From Alphaproteobacteria bacterium (GTDB lineage Bacteria; Pseudomonadota; Alphaproteobacteria; Rhodobacterales; Rhodobacteraceae), in the NCBI GenBank assembly GCA_030431485.1, contig JAUIIR010000019.1, positions 1 through 59,230 on the forward strand: a DNA stretch of 59,230 bases. Reading direction: 5' to 3'. Below, one piece after another: positions 49,756-58,782 of the stretch; positions within the stretch are counted from its first letter, which is position 1; each line of letters opens with the position of its first letter. The translations under genes were made by a program, and so were the position numbers. The notes below the pieces were generated by a model. The model was not told the DNA's origin. It saw only the letters and a program-made list of their open reading frames with translations, and made no database searches.

Positions 49756-50502
49756 ATGGTCCTGCAAACCACCTTGCCCTACGATGTTCTCAAGCCACGT
49801 GCCTTGCCGGGGATCGCCCCCTTGGATACCGCGCCGTGGTTTCTGGTAGATGAAGCCTACAGCGCGCAGATGGCAGAACGCGCGCGGCTGTTGATCGAGC
49901 GCCGGGACGAGGTGATTGCAACCGACCAGCCGTCTCCCGACAGTCTGAGCAAGATGATGGAAGCCGTCCTGACTCATCTGCCCGAGGGTTTTGTTCGCGC
50001 TTCGGATCAGATCACCTGCCCGGATGGCCGTGTCATTCAACTCGACCGGTCTGATCCGTTTGGGACATTGGGCCAAATCCTGCAGGACGACATCTGCCTG
50101 ATGGAAAAGCGGGGCAAGGAGCACGTGCTGACCGGCGCGGTGTTATGCTTTCCGGCCAGCTGGCGTCTGCGCGAAAAGATCGGAATGCCATTAACGCATA
50201 TTCATGTGCCGGTGACATCGTACACGGATGATATCGCGCGGCGGGTGCAACGGCTCTTCGATGGTGTGCGGCCCGGGCACCCGATCTGGCGCTTCAACGC
50301 ACTCTGATACGAAGAGCCGCACCTCTACCAGCCAAGGACAGAATCCGAACCCCGACCTTTGACCGAGGTGGGCAAAACACCCTATCTTCGGTCAGAACGT
50401 CAGGTGTTGTGGCGCCTTCCTGAAAGCGACGCTGTCCTGTTCACGATACACACGTTTATACTCAAAAGAGAGTCACTTGACCTTTTAGCAACCCAATGGT
50501 GA
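49756..50502 (+). pseudogene. DUF3445 (haem-dependent oxidative N-demethylase-like) gene interrupted by one TGA
   Basis: The frame starts at ATG 49756 (MVLQTTLPYDVLKPRALPGI) and stops at TGA 50305-50307 after FNAL. The same frame then continues for 64 sense codons to TGA 50500-50502. The continuation encodes family-like C-terminal sequence, including TPYLRSERQVLWRLPESDAV and FTIHTFILKRE. Removing the TGA gives about 248 aa, the usual family length. One point change (for example TGG to TGA) explains it. The truncated 183-aa product lacks the conserved end and is probably inactive, unless the stop is read through or is a sequence error. Confidence 0.8.
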
Positions 50503-50533
50503 AACTCCGCGCATATTGACGGAGTATTCATCT

Positions 50534-50947
50534 ATGTTCTTTTCCGACATCCCTTTTTTTGGGGCTGCTCTTTTGGCTGCATTCGGCATTTTGCTCACCG
50601 CCTTTGGCATCAAATCTGTGCAACAGACCCGTACATATCGCGTCTATGGTACGCGTCACGATGCGGTTGTTACGGCGGTTGCTATTCTCCGCAACGGCGA
50701 AGAGCGCAAGAGCTATTGGCCAACGTTCCAATTCACCGATGCCGAGGGTCGGAAAGTGAAGAAACCCACCGACGTCGCGGATTCAAGCTACAATTTCGAG
50801 GTTGGCAGCACGCATGCCATCCTCGATCTGACCCATGCCTCAACCGTGATTATGGCCGACCGCAAAACGGTCGACTACTTTGGCTTTGCCCTGACGGCGG
50901 GCGGTTTGATCTGCCTTGCCATCGGGCTGATCGGAATGGTGTTCTGA
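50534..50947 (+). CDS. DUF3592 membrane protein
   Basis: A 137-aa protein with a membrane helix at each end (FFGAALLAAFGILLTAFGIKSV and FALTAGGLICLAIGLIGMVF) and a soluble beta-rich DUF3592 domain between them (SYWPTFQFTDAEGRKV). The function of the family is unknown. ATG 50534 has GGAG 9 nt upstream (50521-50524); an earlier in-frame TTG at 50516 is less likely. It converges with the transglycosylase gene, with 3 bp between them. Confidence 0.8.
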   Translation: MFFSDIPFFGAALLAAFGILLTAFGIKSVQQTRTYRVYGTRHDAVVTAVAILRNGEERKSYWPTFQFTDAEGRKVKKPTDVADSSYNFEVGSTHAILDLTHASTVIMADRKTVDYFGFALTAGGLICLAIGLIGMVF

Positions 50948-50950
50948 CCG

Positions 50951-51766
50951 TCAGCTGCCCGCGCGTTCTGCGGAGTAGACAATCGCACGCAAATAATTGC
51001 CGCTGTCATTCCAGACCGACAGAACGTTGAAGTTGTGCGTGCCTTCGCCAAAGGGCTCGCCCGCGCGCCATCCATTGCGACGCAGCATGTTTGCTGCAGT
51101 CGCCAGTGCGTCCACGGCGTTGTAGGGGTCGGCGCGGCCATCGCCATTGCCGTCCACGCGGTATTTAAGCCAGTTCCCCGCCAGAAACTGCATATGCCCC
51201 AACTCGCCGGACGGTCCCCCCTTGGTGCTGGGTGAGAGGATCCCGTCATCAACCATGTCCAGCGCCGCAATCGCATGCGGCTCAAAGCGGGGATGACGAC
51301 GGCAATATGAGGACAGCGTTACTGCGCCATCGACAACAGAGGTGCCGCCCAGATACCCACCCCAGCTGGTTTCGAGTCCCCAGATTGTCGCAAGGATACT
51401 TGCGGGGACGCCATAATTGCGCTCAATGGAGGCAAAGGTGTTCGGATTCCGCGCAATCTTGCTGCGGGTCTGGTTGATAAAGCTTTCGGCCGTGCTGCCC
51501 GACCGTTTGGCGAGGAAGCGGGCAGGGTCGCCCTGCAGCGTCCCGGTCTGATTGCCCGGGTTGGATTCAAAGCGCCATGTGATGCCGGAGAGCTGAGCAT
51601 TCTGCAATGCTGTCAACCCGCGTTGACCAACACCTGCCGCGGCAGCTTGCTTGGCAAGGGTTTGTTTGTACAGGGCAAACGCGCCTTTGCTTGTGATACA
51701 TTCAGCCGCGTAGGCGGGAAGGGCTGCACAGAATGACAGGCAGGCAGCAGCTAGAAAACGACGCAT
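50951..51766 (-). CDS. Lytic murein transglycosylase (MltB/SLT_2 type)
   Basis: Periplasmic enzyme that cleaves peptidoglycan glycan strands. The 271-aa protein has a signal peptide (MRRFLAAACLSFCAALPAYA). The catalytic glutamate is in TIWGLETSWGGYLG, and substrate-binding GELGHMQFLAGNWLKY and DGNGDGRADPYNAVDAL follow, as in MltB-type enzymes. The ATG at 51764-51766 gives the signal peptide, while the open frame upstream does not. No lipobox is visible, so it should be soluble. Confidence 0.9.
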   Translation of the reverse strand: MRRFLAAACLSFCAALPAYAAECITSKGAFALYKQTLAKQAAAAGVGQRGLTALQNAQLSGITWRFESNPGNQTGTLQGDPARFLAKRSGSTAESFINQTRSKIARNPNTFASIERNYGVPASILATIWGLETSWGGYLGGTSVVDGAVTLSSYCRRHPRFEPHAIAALDMVDDGILSPSTKGGPSGELGHMQFLAGNWLKYRVDGNGDGRADPYNAVDALATAANMLRRNGWRAGEPFGEGTHNFNVLSVWNDSGNYLRAIVYSAERAGS

Positions 51767-51872
51767 CAAATGACACTCCAACGATCTACAATAGAGAGAC
51801 GTTAGCAAATGTCGCGTGATCAGCAAGCGGGAAGGCGCGGCAGGTATTGCGTGCCGCCCCGTAAAGCCGTGC

Positions 51873-52637
51873 TTAAAGCATCTCTTGAAGTCCCGGTGCC
51901 ATGCCGGTTTGTGCCAAAACCGCATAGAGACCGGCCACACCCAGCGCCATCGCGCCAGAGCGGACGTCCTCACCACGCACCAAATTGTGGACGATCAGCG
52001 GGAACGCCAGCGGTGCGGCAATCAACGCGGTGGTGAAGGAAATGGCCCAGGCCGAAAGACGCATTGGCGCTGTTTTTGCGCGGCGTTCCTCCAGTTCCAT
52101 GCGTTCAATCTCTTCGAGCGTGACACCGTTCATCTGCGCCCGGACCGACGCCATGATCCAATTGTCCATCTGGGTGGCCTTGCGGCGCTGCGCCGCGCGC
52201 AGCTTGCCTGTGGCCTTGACCTTGCGGGGAACAATGCGTGTCTTTTCCTGTCCATTCTCGACAACTGTGTCTCCGGCAGTCAGGAAATCTTCGACCGCTA
52301 TCGGCTGCTTGGAGCCGTTCCAGAAAACAGTGTGCGCGCCGAAGTCGCGGCAGACGTCCGCTGCGACATTGGCCAAACGGGAGGCCGACGCCTTTGTGTC
52401 TCTGCCCCGGGTCGCCAACATGACAACGCTGGTTTCGCCCACCTCGTCAATGGCAAGTGTGAGACTGTCCGTGTCGTTCACAACCCAATCAATATAGTCC
52501 CGAGCAAGAGGCATCCGCGCGAAAGAAACACGCTGATTGGTCAGAGCACTATGAATGGCCGGCACGGCGGATTGGCAGATCGCGTCGCGCGTCTTGTCGG
52601 TGACAAGGCTGATCACTGTAATATCCGAAGTCGTCAT
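51873..52637 (-). CDS. Hypothetical membrane-anchored protein
   Basis: A 254-aa protein not recognised. Residues 1-110 look like a mixed alpha/beta domain (DITVISLVTDKTRDAICQSA, SVVMLATRGRDTKASAS). A basic stretch follows (RKVKATGKLRAAQRRKATQ), then a charged helix (LEEIERMELEERRAK), and two hydrophobic segments at about 197-217 and 228-246. The topology suggests a cytoplasmic domain tethered by a C-terminal hairpin. It lies 106 bp upstream of the transglycosylase on the same strand. Confidence 0.65.
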   Translation of the reverse strand: MTTSDITVISLVTDKTRDAICQSAVPAIHSALTNQRVSFARMPLARDYIDWVVNDTDSLTLAIDEVGETSVVMLATRGRDTKASASRLANVAADVCRDFGAHTVFWNGSKQPIAVEDFLTAGDTVVENGQEKTRIVPRKVKATGKLRAAQRRKATQMDNWIMASVRAQMNGVTLEEIERMELEERRAKTAPMRLSAWAISFTTALIAAPLAFPLIVHNLVRGEDVRSGAMALGVAGLYAVLAQTGMAPGLQEML

Positions 52638-52847
52638 CCTAAATTCTCCCCAGGTTCAATGGAGTAGCAGCTTGGGTAAAATTTAAGACTCGGAATGTGT
52701 TCGAAATGCGAAACGATTCCGGCCCAATTGGGAAATCTGACCAGTTTGGGGTCTTTTTAGGGTCATCGTGGACGACCTCGACAATCAATCGGTGCCATTT
52801 ATGCGCTGCGCAGCGGCCACAGCCTTTTCAAAATCCACGCGCGACGC

Positions 52848-53273
52848 CTAGAATTGGAGATCCGCAAGCCGTTTTTTGCCTTCGGGACTTGCCCAGTATT
52901 CATGCTCTGACATGCTCATTTGGCCCGTGGGCATGCGCATGACCAAGTTATCAACTTGATTTTGCGCTGAGCGTTTTTCAGGGCTGTCGTAGCCCACAGT
53001 GGCTTGCATGAAATCCGAGTAGGCGGCAACGAGGTCTGTCGCCTCTCTGACCTGTGGCATCTTGAGCGAGACAAACAACGCGGCTGCGGGAAGTGCGACG
53101 AGGCATACCACGCCGATTGCAACCATCTTGATAAGATTGCCACGCCCGCGCGGGTCATCCTTGCGGACTGACGGCATGACATTACGCGCCGGCATCGGAT
53201 CAGAAGGTGCCTTTGTTTCTGCCCCGTTCTTGGCTTCCAGCCGTGCAAGTCGTTTCTGGAAATCTTCGTTCAT
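52848..53273 (-). CDS. Hypothetical single-pass membrane protein
   Basis: A 141-aa protein not recognised. The charged N-terminus (MNEDFQKRLARLEAKNGAE) may form a short coiled coil. A single membrane helix is at about residues 50-70 (VAIGVVCLVALPAAALFVSL), and the C-terminal region is outside, rich in Met and acidic residues. The 210-bp gap downstream (52638-52847) has no gene; it contains only short inverted repeats (GGAAT/ATTCC around 52692-52722). Confidence 0.65.
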   Translation of the reverse strand: MNEDFQKRLARLEAKNGAETKAPSDPMPARNVMPSVRKDDPRGRGNLIKMVAIGVVCLVALPAAALFVSLKMPQVREATDLVAAYSDFMQATVGYDSPEKRSAQNQVDNLVMRMPTGQMSMSEHEYWASPEGKKRLADLQF

Positions 53274-53370
53274 AAATGCCCCCGCATTTTATGTTCAGAC
53301 GGACATTGGTCTGTCTCTACGGCGTCGAAAGGGCAGTTAGATGAAAATTTTGAGGCGATCCCAAGAAGAG

Positions 53371-53397
53371 AGCGGGCGCCCCAATGGAGCGCCCGCT
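53371..53397 (-). terminator. Hairpin terminator after glnA
   Basis: AGCGGGCGC (371-379) pairs perfectly with GCGCCCGCT (389-397). The minus-strand tail is pyrimidine-rich (CTCTTCTT) rather than a pure U run. It lies 27 bp after the glnA stop. Confidence 0.65.
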
Positions 53398-53424
53398 GGA
53401 AGTGTTTTCAGCTGAGGTAAAGGA

Positions 53425-54831
53425 TCAGCTGCTGTAGTACAGAGCGAATTCCACCGGGTGCGGTGTCATTTCGTAGGCTTCGATCTCTTCCATCTTCAGG
53501 TCAATGTAGCCGTCGATCTGGTCTTTGGTGAACACGTCACCCGCCAGCAGGAACTCGTGGTCGGCCTCAAGCTCTGCCACGGCTTCACGCAGGCTGCCGC
53601 AAACTGTCGGAATACCGGCCAGCTCTTCAGCGGGCAGATCGTAGAGGTTCTTGTCCATCGCCTCGCCCGGATCAATCTTGTTATTGATGCCGTCAAGACC
53701 GGCCATCAGCAGAGCCGAGAAGCAGAGATACGGGTTTGCGGTCGGATCCGGGAAACGGGCCTCGACGCGCTTTGCCTTCGGGCTTTCGGTCCACGGGATA
53801 CGGACGCAGCCAGAACGGTTGCGTGCAGAGTACGCGCGCAGAACAGGTGCTTCAAAGCCCGGAACCAGACGCTTGTAGCTGTTGGTCGACGGGTTGGTGA
53901 ACGCGTTGAGCGCCTTGGCGTGCTTGAGGATGCCGCCGATGAAGTACAGCGCTTCTTGGCTCAGATCGGCATATTTGTCGCCAGCGAAAAGCGGTTTGCC
54001 GTCTTTCCAGATCGACATGTTGACGTGCATGCCCGAGCCGTTGTCGCCCTTTAGCGGCTTCGGCATGAACGTGGCCGAGCGGCCATAGGACTGCGCAACG
54101 TTGTGGATGATATACTTGTACTTCTGAAGCTCGTCCGCCTGCTTGACCAGCGAGTCGAAGATCAGACCCAGCTCGTGCTGGCTTGTCGCCACTTCGTGGT
54201 GGTGCTTGTCGACCTTCATGCCGATGCGCTTCATGGTGGACAGCATCTCGGAACGGATGTCCTGACCATCGTCGGACGGGTTCACCGGGAAGTAGCCGCC
54301 TTTGTAGGTCGGGCGGTGACCCAGGTTGCCCATTTCGAACTCGGTGTCGGTGTTCCACGCACCGTGATCGGCATCAACTTCGAAGGACACTTTGTTCGGT
54401 GCAACAGCATAGCGAACGTCGTCGAACAGGAAGAATTCCGCTTCCGGACCAAAATAGGCCACGTCACCGACGCCTGAGGACTTCAGATAGGCTTCCGCCT
54501 TCGCAGCTGTCCCGCGCGGGTCGCGGTTGTAGGCTTCGCCTGTGTCCGGCTCGACAACCGAGCAATGCACGCAGACGGTCTTTTCGGCGTAAAACGGGTC
54601 GATATACGCGCTGTCAGTATCCGGCATCAGTTTCATGTCGGAGGCTTCGATGGACTTCCAGCCTGCGATAGAGGAGCCGTCAAACATGAAGCCTTCTTCG
54701 AGGAAATCTTCATCCACCTGGTCGGACATCACAGTCACGTGCTGCAGCTTACCGCGCGGGTCGGTAAACCGGATGTCAACATAGGCGACATCTTCGTCCT
54801 TGATCATCTTGAGAAGCGCTTCAGTGCTCAT
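53425..54831 (-). CDS. glnA: Glutamine synthetase type I
   Basis: Makes glutamine from glutamate, ammonia and ATP, the main entry of ammonium into metabolism. The 468-aa dodecamer subunit has [19 protein letters not shown], the metal-binding [13 protein letters not shown], the ATP-site [16 protein letters not shown], and the adenylylation region NLYDLPAEE with its tyrosine, so GlnE control is expected. The ATG at 54829-54831 is the family start. It follows glnB by 55 bp on the same strand. Confidence 0.97.
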   Translation of the reverse strand: MSTEALLKMIKDEDVAYVDIRFTDPRGKLQHVTVMSDQVDEDFLEEGFMFDGSSIAGWKSIEASDMKLMPDTDSAYIDPFYAEKTVCVHCSVVEPDTGEAYNRDPRGTAAKAEAYLKSSGVGDVAYFGPEAEFFLFDDVRYAVAPNKVSFEVDADHGAWNTDTEFEMGNLGHRPTYKGGYFPVNPSDDGQDIRSEMLSTMKRIGMKVDKHHHEVATSQHELGLIFDSLVKQADELQKYKYIIHNVAQSYGRSATFMPKPLKGDNGSGMHVNMSIWKDGKPLFAGDKYADLSQEALYFIGGILKHAKALNAFTNPSTNSYKRLVPGFEAPVLRAYSARNRSGCVRIPWTESPKAKRVEARFPDPTANPYLCFSALLMAGLDGINNKIDPGEAMDKNLYDLPAEELAGIPTVCGSLREAVAELEADHEFLLAGDVFTKDQIDGYIDLKMEEIEAYEMTPHPVEFALYYSS

Positions 54832-54886
54832 TCTCTCTTCCCTTTCACTGAGTTTGGGTCGTTGTTCGGATTGTTCGGGTGCAGGA

Positions 54887-55255
<369 letters not shown>

Positions 55256-55342
55256 TCAGACCACTTCTGTTTGAGCGCCACAATCAGCTAGGCTATTTGT
55301 TGGGCATTCCGACCAAGGGATTGAAAAGTGTCGCCTAAAAAA

Positions 55343-55357
55343 TGTGCAAAGTGCACA
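55343..55357. promoter_or_regulatory. TGTGCA-AAG-TGCACA dyad between glnB and the NAD(P)HX repair gene
   Basis: A 15-bp palindrome with a 3-bp spacer lies in the divergent gap. It recalls NtrC sites (TGCAC/GTGCA), but the spacing is shorter than the usual form and no clear sigma-54 promoter is seen toward glnB. Confidence 0.35.
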
Positions 55358-55394
55358 AAAAACTCGCAAAATTGAATCGTGGAGACCGTCTGAC

Positions 55395-57035
55395 GTGACA
55401 GAATTGCTCACTTCCTCCCAGATGCGGGCCGTCGAGCGGGCTGAAATCGAGTCGGGCGCAGTCACCGGACAGACGCTGATGGAGCGGGCCGGGCGCGGCG
55501 CGATCGACGCCGCTTTTCAAAAATGGCCGGATCTGAAGGACGGCGGGCACCGGGCTCTGGTGCTTTGCGGTCCGGGCAACAATGGCGGCGACGGCTTTGT
55601 CATGGCACGAAGACTGGCAGACAGAGGCTGGGCGGTTGACGTCTTCTTATACGGGGATGTCGAGAAACTACCGCCGGATGCACGGACCAATCACGATTTG
55701 TGGATCGAAAGGGGAGCTGTCCAACCCTTCGCAGCAACAGAGATATGGGGCGGCGAAAGACCCGACCTGTTTGTCGATGCGGTTTTCGGCACTGGTTTGA
55801 CGCGGCCCCTGCCCGATGATCTCGCAGCCGTGCTGGATGTCCGGATGATGGGCAATTGGAAAGGTGGGAATGCAATCCGGCGCTTAGCGGTCGATTGTCC
55901 CTCTGGTCTGGACCTCGACACCGGGATGATCCCGGCGTCCGAGGAGACCGGCGTACCAAAAATCAACTCCGCCGATCTGACCGTGTCCTTCCACAGCCTC
56001 AAGGCAGGGCATAAGCTTGGTTTGGGACCAATGCTGTGCGGTGACGTGCGGGTGGTCGATATTGGCCTGACCGGACCGGACGCGTCAGAGCGCGCCATGA
56101 TCGGCACCGCGCCAGATGCAGAGCGCGCCAGGCTTGTCACGCCGGAGTTCGCACAAAATCCGCTACCTCGACGCATCTGGCTGGGCACCATGGTCGCGAA
56201 GCTGAAGGGGCAGGGACACAAATACGACTATGGACATGTCGTGGTCTGTGCTGGGGGGGCGGGCCGCGGAGGTGCCGCCCGCATGGCGGCCCGGGCGGCA
56301 TTGCGCAGCGGCGCAGGCTTGGTCACGGTTCTGTGTCCGCCAGACGCATTGCAGGAAAATGCCTGCCATCTGGACGCGATCATGTTGCGGGCTTGCGCTG
56401 ATTCAGAAGCGTTTGCGCAGATCGTCGACGATCGGGTCACGTCAATTTGTCTTGGTCCCGGGCTTGGCGTCGGGTCCGAAACATGCGCGCTGGTGTCCAA
56501 GGCTCTGGCGCATCGTCGCGAAGAGCGGGGCTGGCGTGACCCTGTCGTGGTTTTGGATGCCGATGCGCTGACTTCGTTTGCGGAGGCCCCGCAGGCGCTT
56601 TTCGAGCAGACCCATGCGCGGACGGTTCTGACGCCGCACGAAGGCGAATTCGCGCGTCTGTTCCCAGACCTTGCGCAATCTGAACGCGGCCAGTTGTCGA
56701 AGATTGACGTGGTGCGCGCAGCGGCCGACCGCGCCGGGTGCGTGGTGTTGCTAAAAGGTGAGGATACGGTGATCGCCCAGCCAGGCGGTGGAGCCAGTGT
56801 ACACAGTGCGTCCGGCGACCGTGCGGTGCCGTGGCTCGCGACTGCCGGAGCGGGCGATGTGTTGGCCGGCCTGATCGCCGGGCTTGCCGCGCCAGAGACC
56901 GCGCCGGACCTGTTTTGCGTCACCGAAGCAGCGGTCTGGCTGCACTGCGAAGCTGCGCGCCTCTACGGACCGGGTCTCATCGCCGAAGACTTGCCCGACA
57001 CGCTTCCTAAAGTCTTCTCAAGTCTTGAGGCCTAA
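55395..57035 (+). CDS. Bifunctional NAD(P)H-hydrate epimerase / ADP-dependent dehydratase
   Basis: Repairs hydrated NADH and NADPH: the N-terminal YjeF epimerase domain (GPGNNGGDGFVMARRL near residues 59-74) interconverts epimers, and the C-terminal carbohydrate-kinase-like dehydratase (TAGAGDVLAGLIAG, and TPHEGEFARLFP) removes the water using ADP. The protein is 546 aa from GTG 55395, chosen because GGAG precedes it and homologues start TELLTSSQM; GTG 55344 would add 17 residues. It is divergent from glnB. Confidence 0.92.
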   Translation: MTELLTSSQMRAVERAEIESGAVTGQTLMERAGRGAIDAAFQKWPDLKDGGHRALVLCGPGNNGGDGFVMARRLADRGWAVDVFLYGDVEKLPPDARTNHDLWIERGAVQPFAATEIWGGERPDLFVDAVFGTGLTRPLPDDLAAVLDVRMMGNWKGGNAIRRLAVDCPSGLDLDTGMIPASEETGVPKINSADLTVSFHSLKAGHKLGLGPMLCGDVRVVDIGLTGPDASERAMIGTAPDAERARLVTPEFAQNPLPRRIWLGTMVAKLKGQGHKYDYGHVVVCAGGAGRGGAARMAARAALRSGAGLVTVLCPPDALQENACHLDAIMLRACADSEAFAQIVDDRVTSICLGPGLGVGSETCALVSKALAHRREERGWRDPVVVLDADALTSFAEAPQALFEQTHARTVLTPHEGEFARLFPDLAQSERGQLSKIDVVRAAADRAGCVVLLKGEDTVIAQPGGGASVHSASGDRAVPWLATAGAGDVLAGLIAGLAAPETAPDLFCVTEAAVWLHCEAARLYGPGLIAEDLPDTLPKVFSSLEA

Positions 57036-57060
57036 GAAACCTCGTACGAAGTTTCTTGGG
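57031..57060. repeat. 30-bp imperfect palindrome with TCGTACGA centre, plus adjacent hairpin
   Basis: Arms CCTAAGAAACCTCGT and ACGAAGTTTCTTGGG pair with one mismatch and one G-T pair. It begins inside the last codons of the upstream gene. A second hairpin, CAGAATT/AATTCTG (57064-57070 with 57081-57087), follows. The centre is the same as in the palindrome at 10316-10343. Confidence 0.65.
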
Positions 57061-57127
57061 CAACAGAATTATTGTTTGAAAATTCTGCTCGCATCGGGCA
57101 CGGAGCTTTGCTACTGACCAGCGCAGT

Positions 57128-57211
57128 GCGGGTGTGGCGGAATTGGTAGACGCACCAGATTTAGGTTCTGGCGCCTTTGGCGTGGGGGTTCGAGTCCCTT
57201 CACCCGCACCA
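57128..57211 (+). tRNA. tRNA-Leu (anticodon UAG)
   Basis: An 84-nt cloverleaf. Acceptor arms GCGGGTG and CACCCGC pair, CCA is encoded (57209-57211), the anticodon loop TTTAGGT has TAG at 57162-57164, and the T-arm is GGGGGTTCGAGTCCCTT. A long variable arm (GCGCCTTTGGCGT region) fits a class II leucine tRNA. The sequence to its right changes to lower GC, so the 3' end may be an integration site. Confidence 0.96.
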
Positions 57212-57636
57212 TCGAAAAATTCCCCCAAAAAAATCAACTATTTCAGTGTCTTGAGAAGCGTTTGCACTACTCGAATAGCTCCATTTTCGGGGCTTTCTCG
57301 CATGTGCAGGTCACCGCCGTTAGTGACGTGACGTGACATGATTATATCCACTACCGGCGTCACTAAGTCACCAGCGCGCGTCACTCATGTCACCAGTGTT
57401 TAAGCAAAACTGCGATCATAACTGTTTGGGCGTGCGCGAAGCAGAGGATACGCCGGAGTCTGTTGTGGCACTGTCGCTAGAGGTATTTAACTTAGTTGTC
57501 GCAGCAACTTGTTTCAGTGGCTGCCCGCCAAAAAAGCAAAACTGAAGCATGTGAGCTTGGGGCATTCGCGTCGCGAGAGCTGGATGTGAGGGCGTCACGC
57601 AAATGGTAGGAAGCTGAGGCTGTGAGAGGATAGCTG
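57212..57636. other. 425-bp non-coding region right of tRNA-Leu
   Basis: Contains a cluster of eight GTCAC/GTGAC pentamers (57310-57393) and otherwise no recognised gene, promoter or repeat. Reading frames here are short and lack ribosome-binding sites. Composition shifts toward AT across this stretch, consistent with an island boundary. Confidence 0.5.
57310..57393. repeat. Cluster of GTCAC/GTGAC pentamers
   Basis: GTCAC at 57310, 57359, 57367, 57380 and 57389; GTGAC at 57323, 57328 and 57333, three in direct tandem. Eight copies fall in 84 bp, far above chance for a pentamer. They could be arm sites for an integrase or operators for the island genes; neither is shown. Confidence 0.5.
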
Positions 57637-58713
57637 ATGTCAAAAACGAATCTTCGAAGAGGCTATCGCCAAGTGTCGATACAGGCGGTTGGCGGTGATC
57701 GCTTCATATCAGGTTATCCGGTGAACTCTGAAGATGAGCGACCGGTAAAGAATTTGAATGGGAAGCCGACACGTAAAGTAAAGAGCGAGCACCCAACTGC
57801 TTATTTTCGGGACTCGCAAAAATATTGGAGGCGAACTGACACAACTATTGACGTAGACTTTGACAATCTATGTGTTGCGACCCACAGCCATATTCGCAGG
57901 TCAATCCTTTCAGAAGCTGAGTTTGCGGTTTTTCATGATAGGATTCCCGATTGGGTTCATATGGCGGGCCTTGAGCCAGAGAGCCGTGTAACTAAGAAAC
58001 AGTTTGAACAGTTGTTAGCTGGTTCGGGGCAACATGAAATATTGCATAAATTTCTTTATCTTCACGATGTTCAAGGTCTGCTAACAAATATGCAACGCAC
58101 CAGTGCGCAGATTTCTCAAGTAATTGGTGAGTTTTATGGCTTGTTGAATGACTGTGAGCCTTATCACTATCGCGATGCGGAAAAAGTTGGGCTTCGGTCG
58201 TCTGTTTCAGCCGAGACGTCCTTGCTACATGCTCATCTTGAGACGATATTTGTCAGAATGAGGAGTTTGTTAGATTATTCTGTGAAGTTGATGCTGGAAG
58301 TTGAGCGGCAGCAAGTTAATTTTTCGAATTTCGTGAAGCTCCGCGGTGGTTCAAAGCAATATTCTGACAAAAAAGACCTTCAATTTAATGACGCCAAAGG
58401 CTCGATCTTTGTAAAAGATGAGCTTATCTGGATGATCTGCTCTATACGTGATCGGATAGTTCATGATGGACACTTGGATGTCAGTGCTCGCGTATACGAG
58501 AGCTTTAGTAGACGCCGTTTGATTGAGCGTTTTGTTCTCATTCCTGACATGGCAGATGGAAGATTTGAGAGTCACAAAAATAGAGGTAATTTCTACGGGC
58601 GTGACTATAAAATAAATCTCCACCTGCCATCAATCTATGACGAATTCTTTAAGCGCATGTTTCATACAATAGGTTACATTCATAATTCTTATGCTGCGAG
58701 GCGATTGGAGTGA
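57637..58713 (+). CDS. Uncharacterised protein with a HEPN-like RX4H motif
   Basis: A 358-aa protein not matched to a named family. The C-terminal half is helical (residues 195-225, then 255-300) and contains CSIRDRIVHDGHL, where R271 and H276 form the RX4H motif of HEPN ribonucleases, at the expected place after a hydrophobic helix. The N-terminal half has a TrpArgArg-rich region and no clear domain. Codon use is AT-richer than in the genes to the left. AGAGG lies 8 nt before the ATG. It converges with an HsdR fragment, so an RNA-cleaving defence role is plausible but unproven. Confidence 0.6.
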   Translation: MSKTNLRRGYRQVSIQAVGGDRFISGYPVNSEDERPVKNLNGKPTRKVKSEHPTAYFRDSQKYWRRTDTTIDVDFDNLCVATHSHIRRSILSEAEFAVFHDRIPDWVHMAGLEPESRVTKKQFEQLLAGSGQHEILHKFLYLHDVQGLLTNMQRTSAQISQVIGEFYGLLNDCEPYHYRDAEKVGLRSSVSAETSLLHAHLETIFVRMRSLLDYSVKLMLEVERQQVNFSNFVKLRGGSKQYSDKKDLQFNDAKGSIFVKDELIWMICSIRDRIVHDGHLDVSARVYESFSRRRLIERFVLIPDMADGRFESHKNRGNFYGRDYKINLHLPSIYDEFFKRMFHTIGYIHNSYAARRLE

Positions 58714-58782
58714 CTCTCATCACAATGCACTATTCTACACCAGTAAATTTATCATTTTGATCCAAAGGTGTTTACTCTGATT

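Noticed and set aside
57310..57393. CRISPR-like repeats or plasmid iterons
   Set aside because: The units are only five bases, irregularly spaced and in both orientations; no cas or replication gene is near.
57416..57643. A 75-codon minus-strand frame between tRNA-Leu and the HEPN-like gene
   Set aside because: No ribosome-binding site, low-complexity Ser/Thr-rich product, and it runs into the start of the HEPN-like gene.
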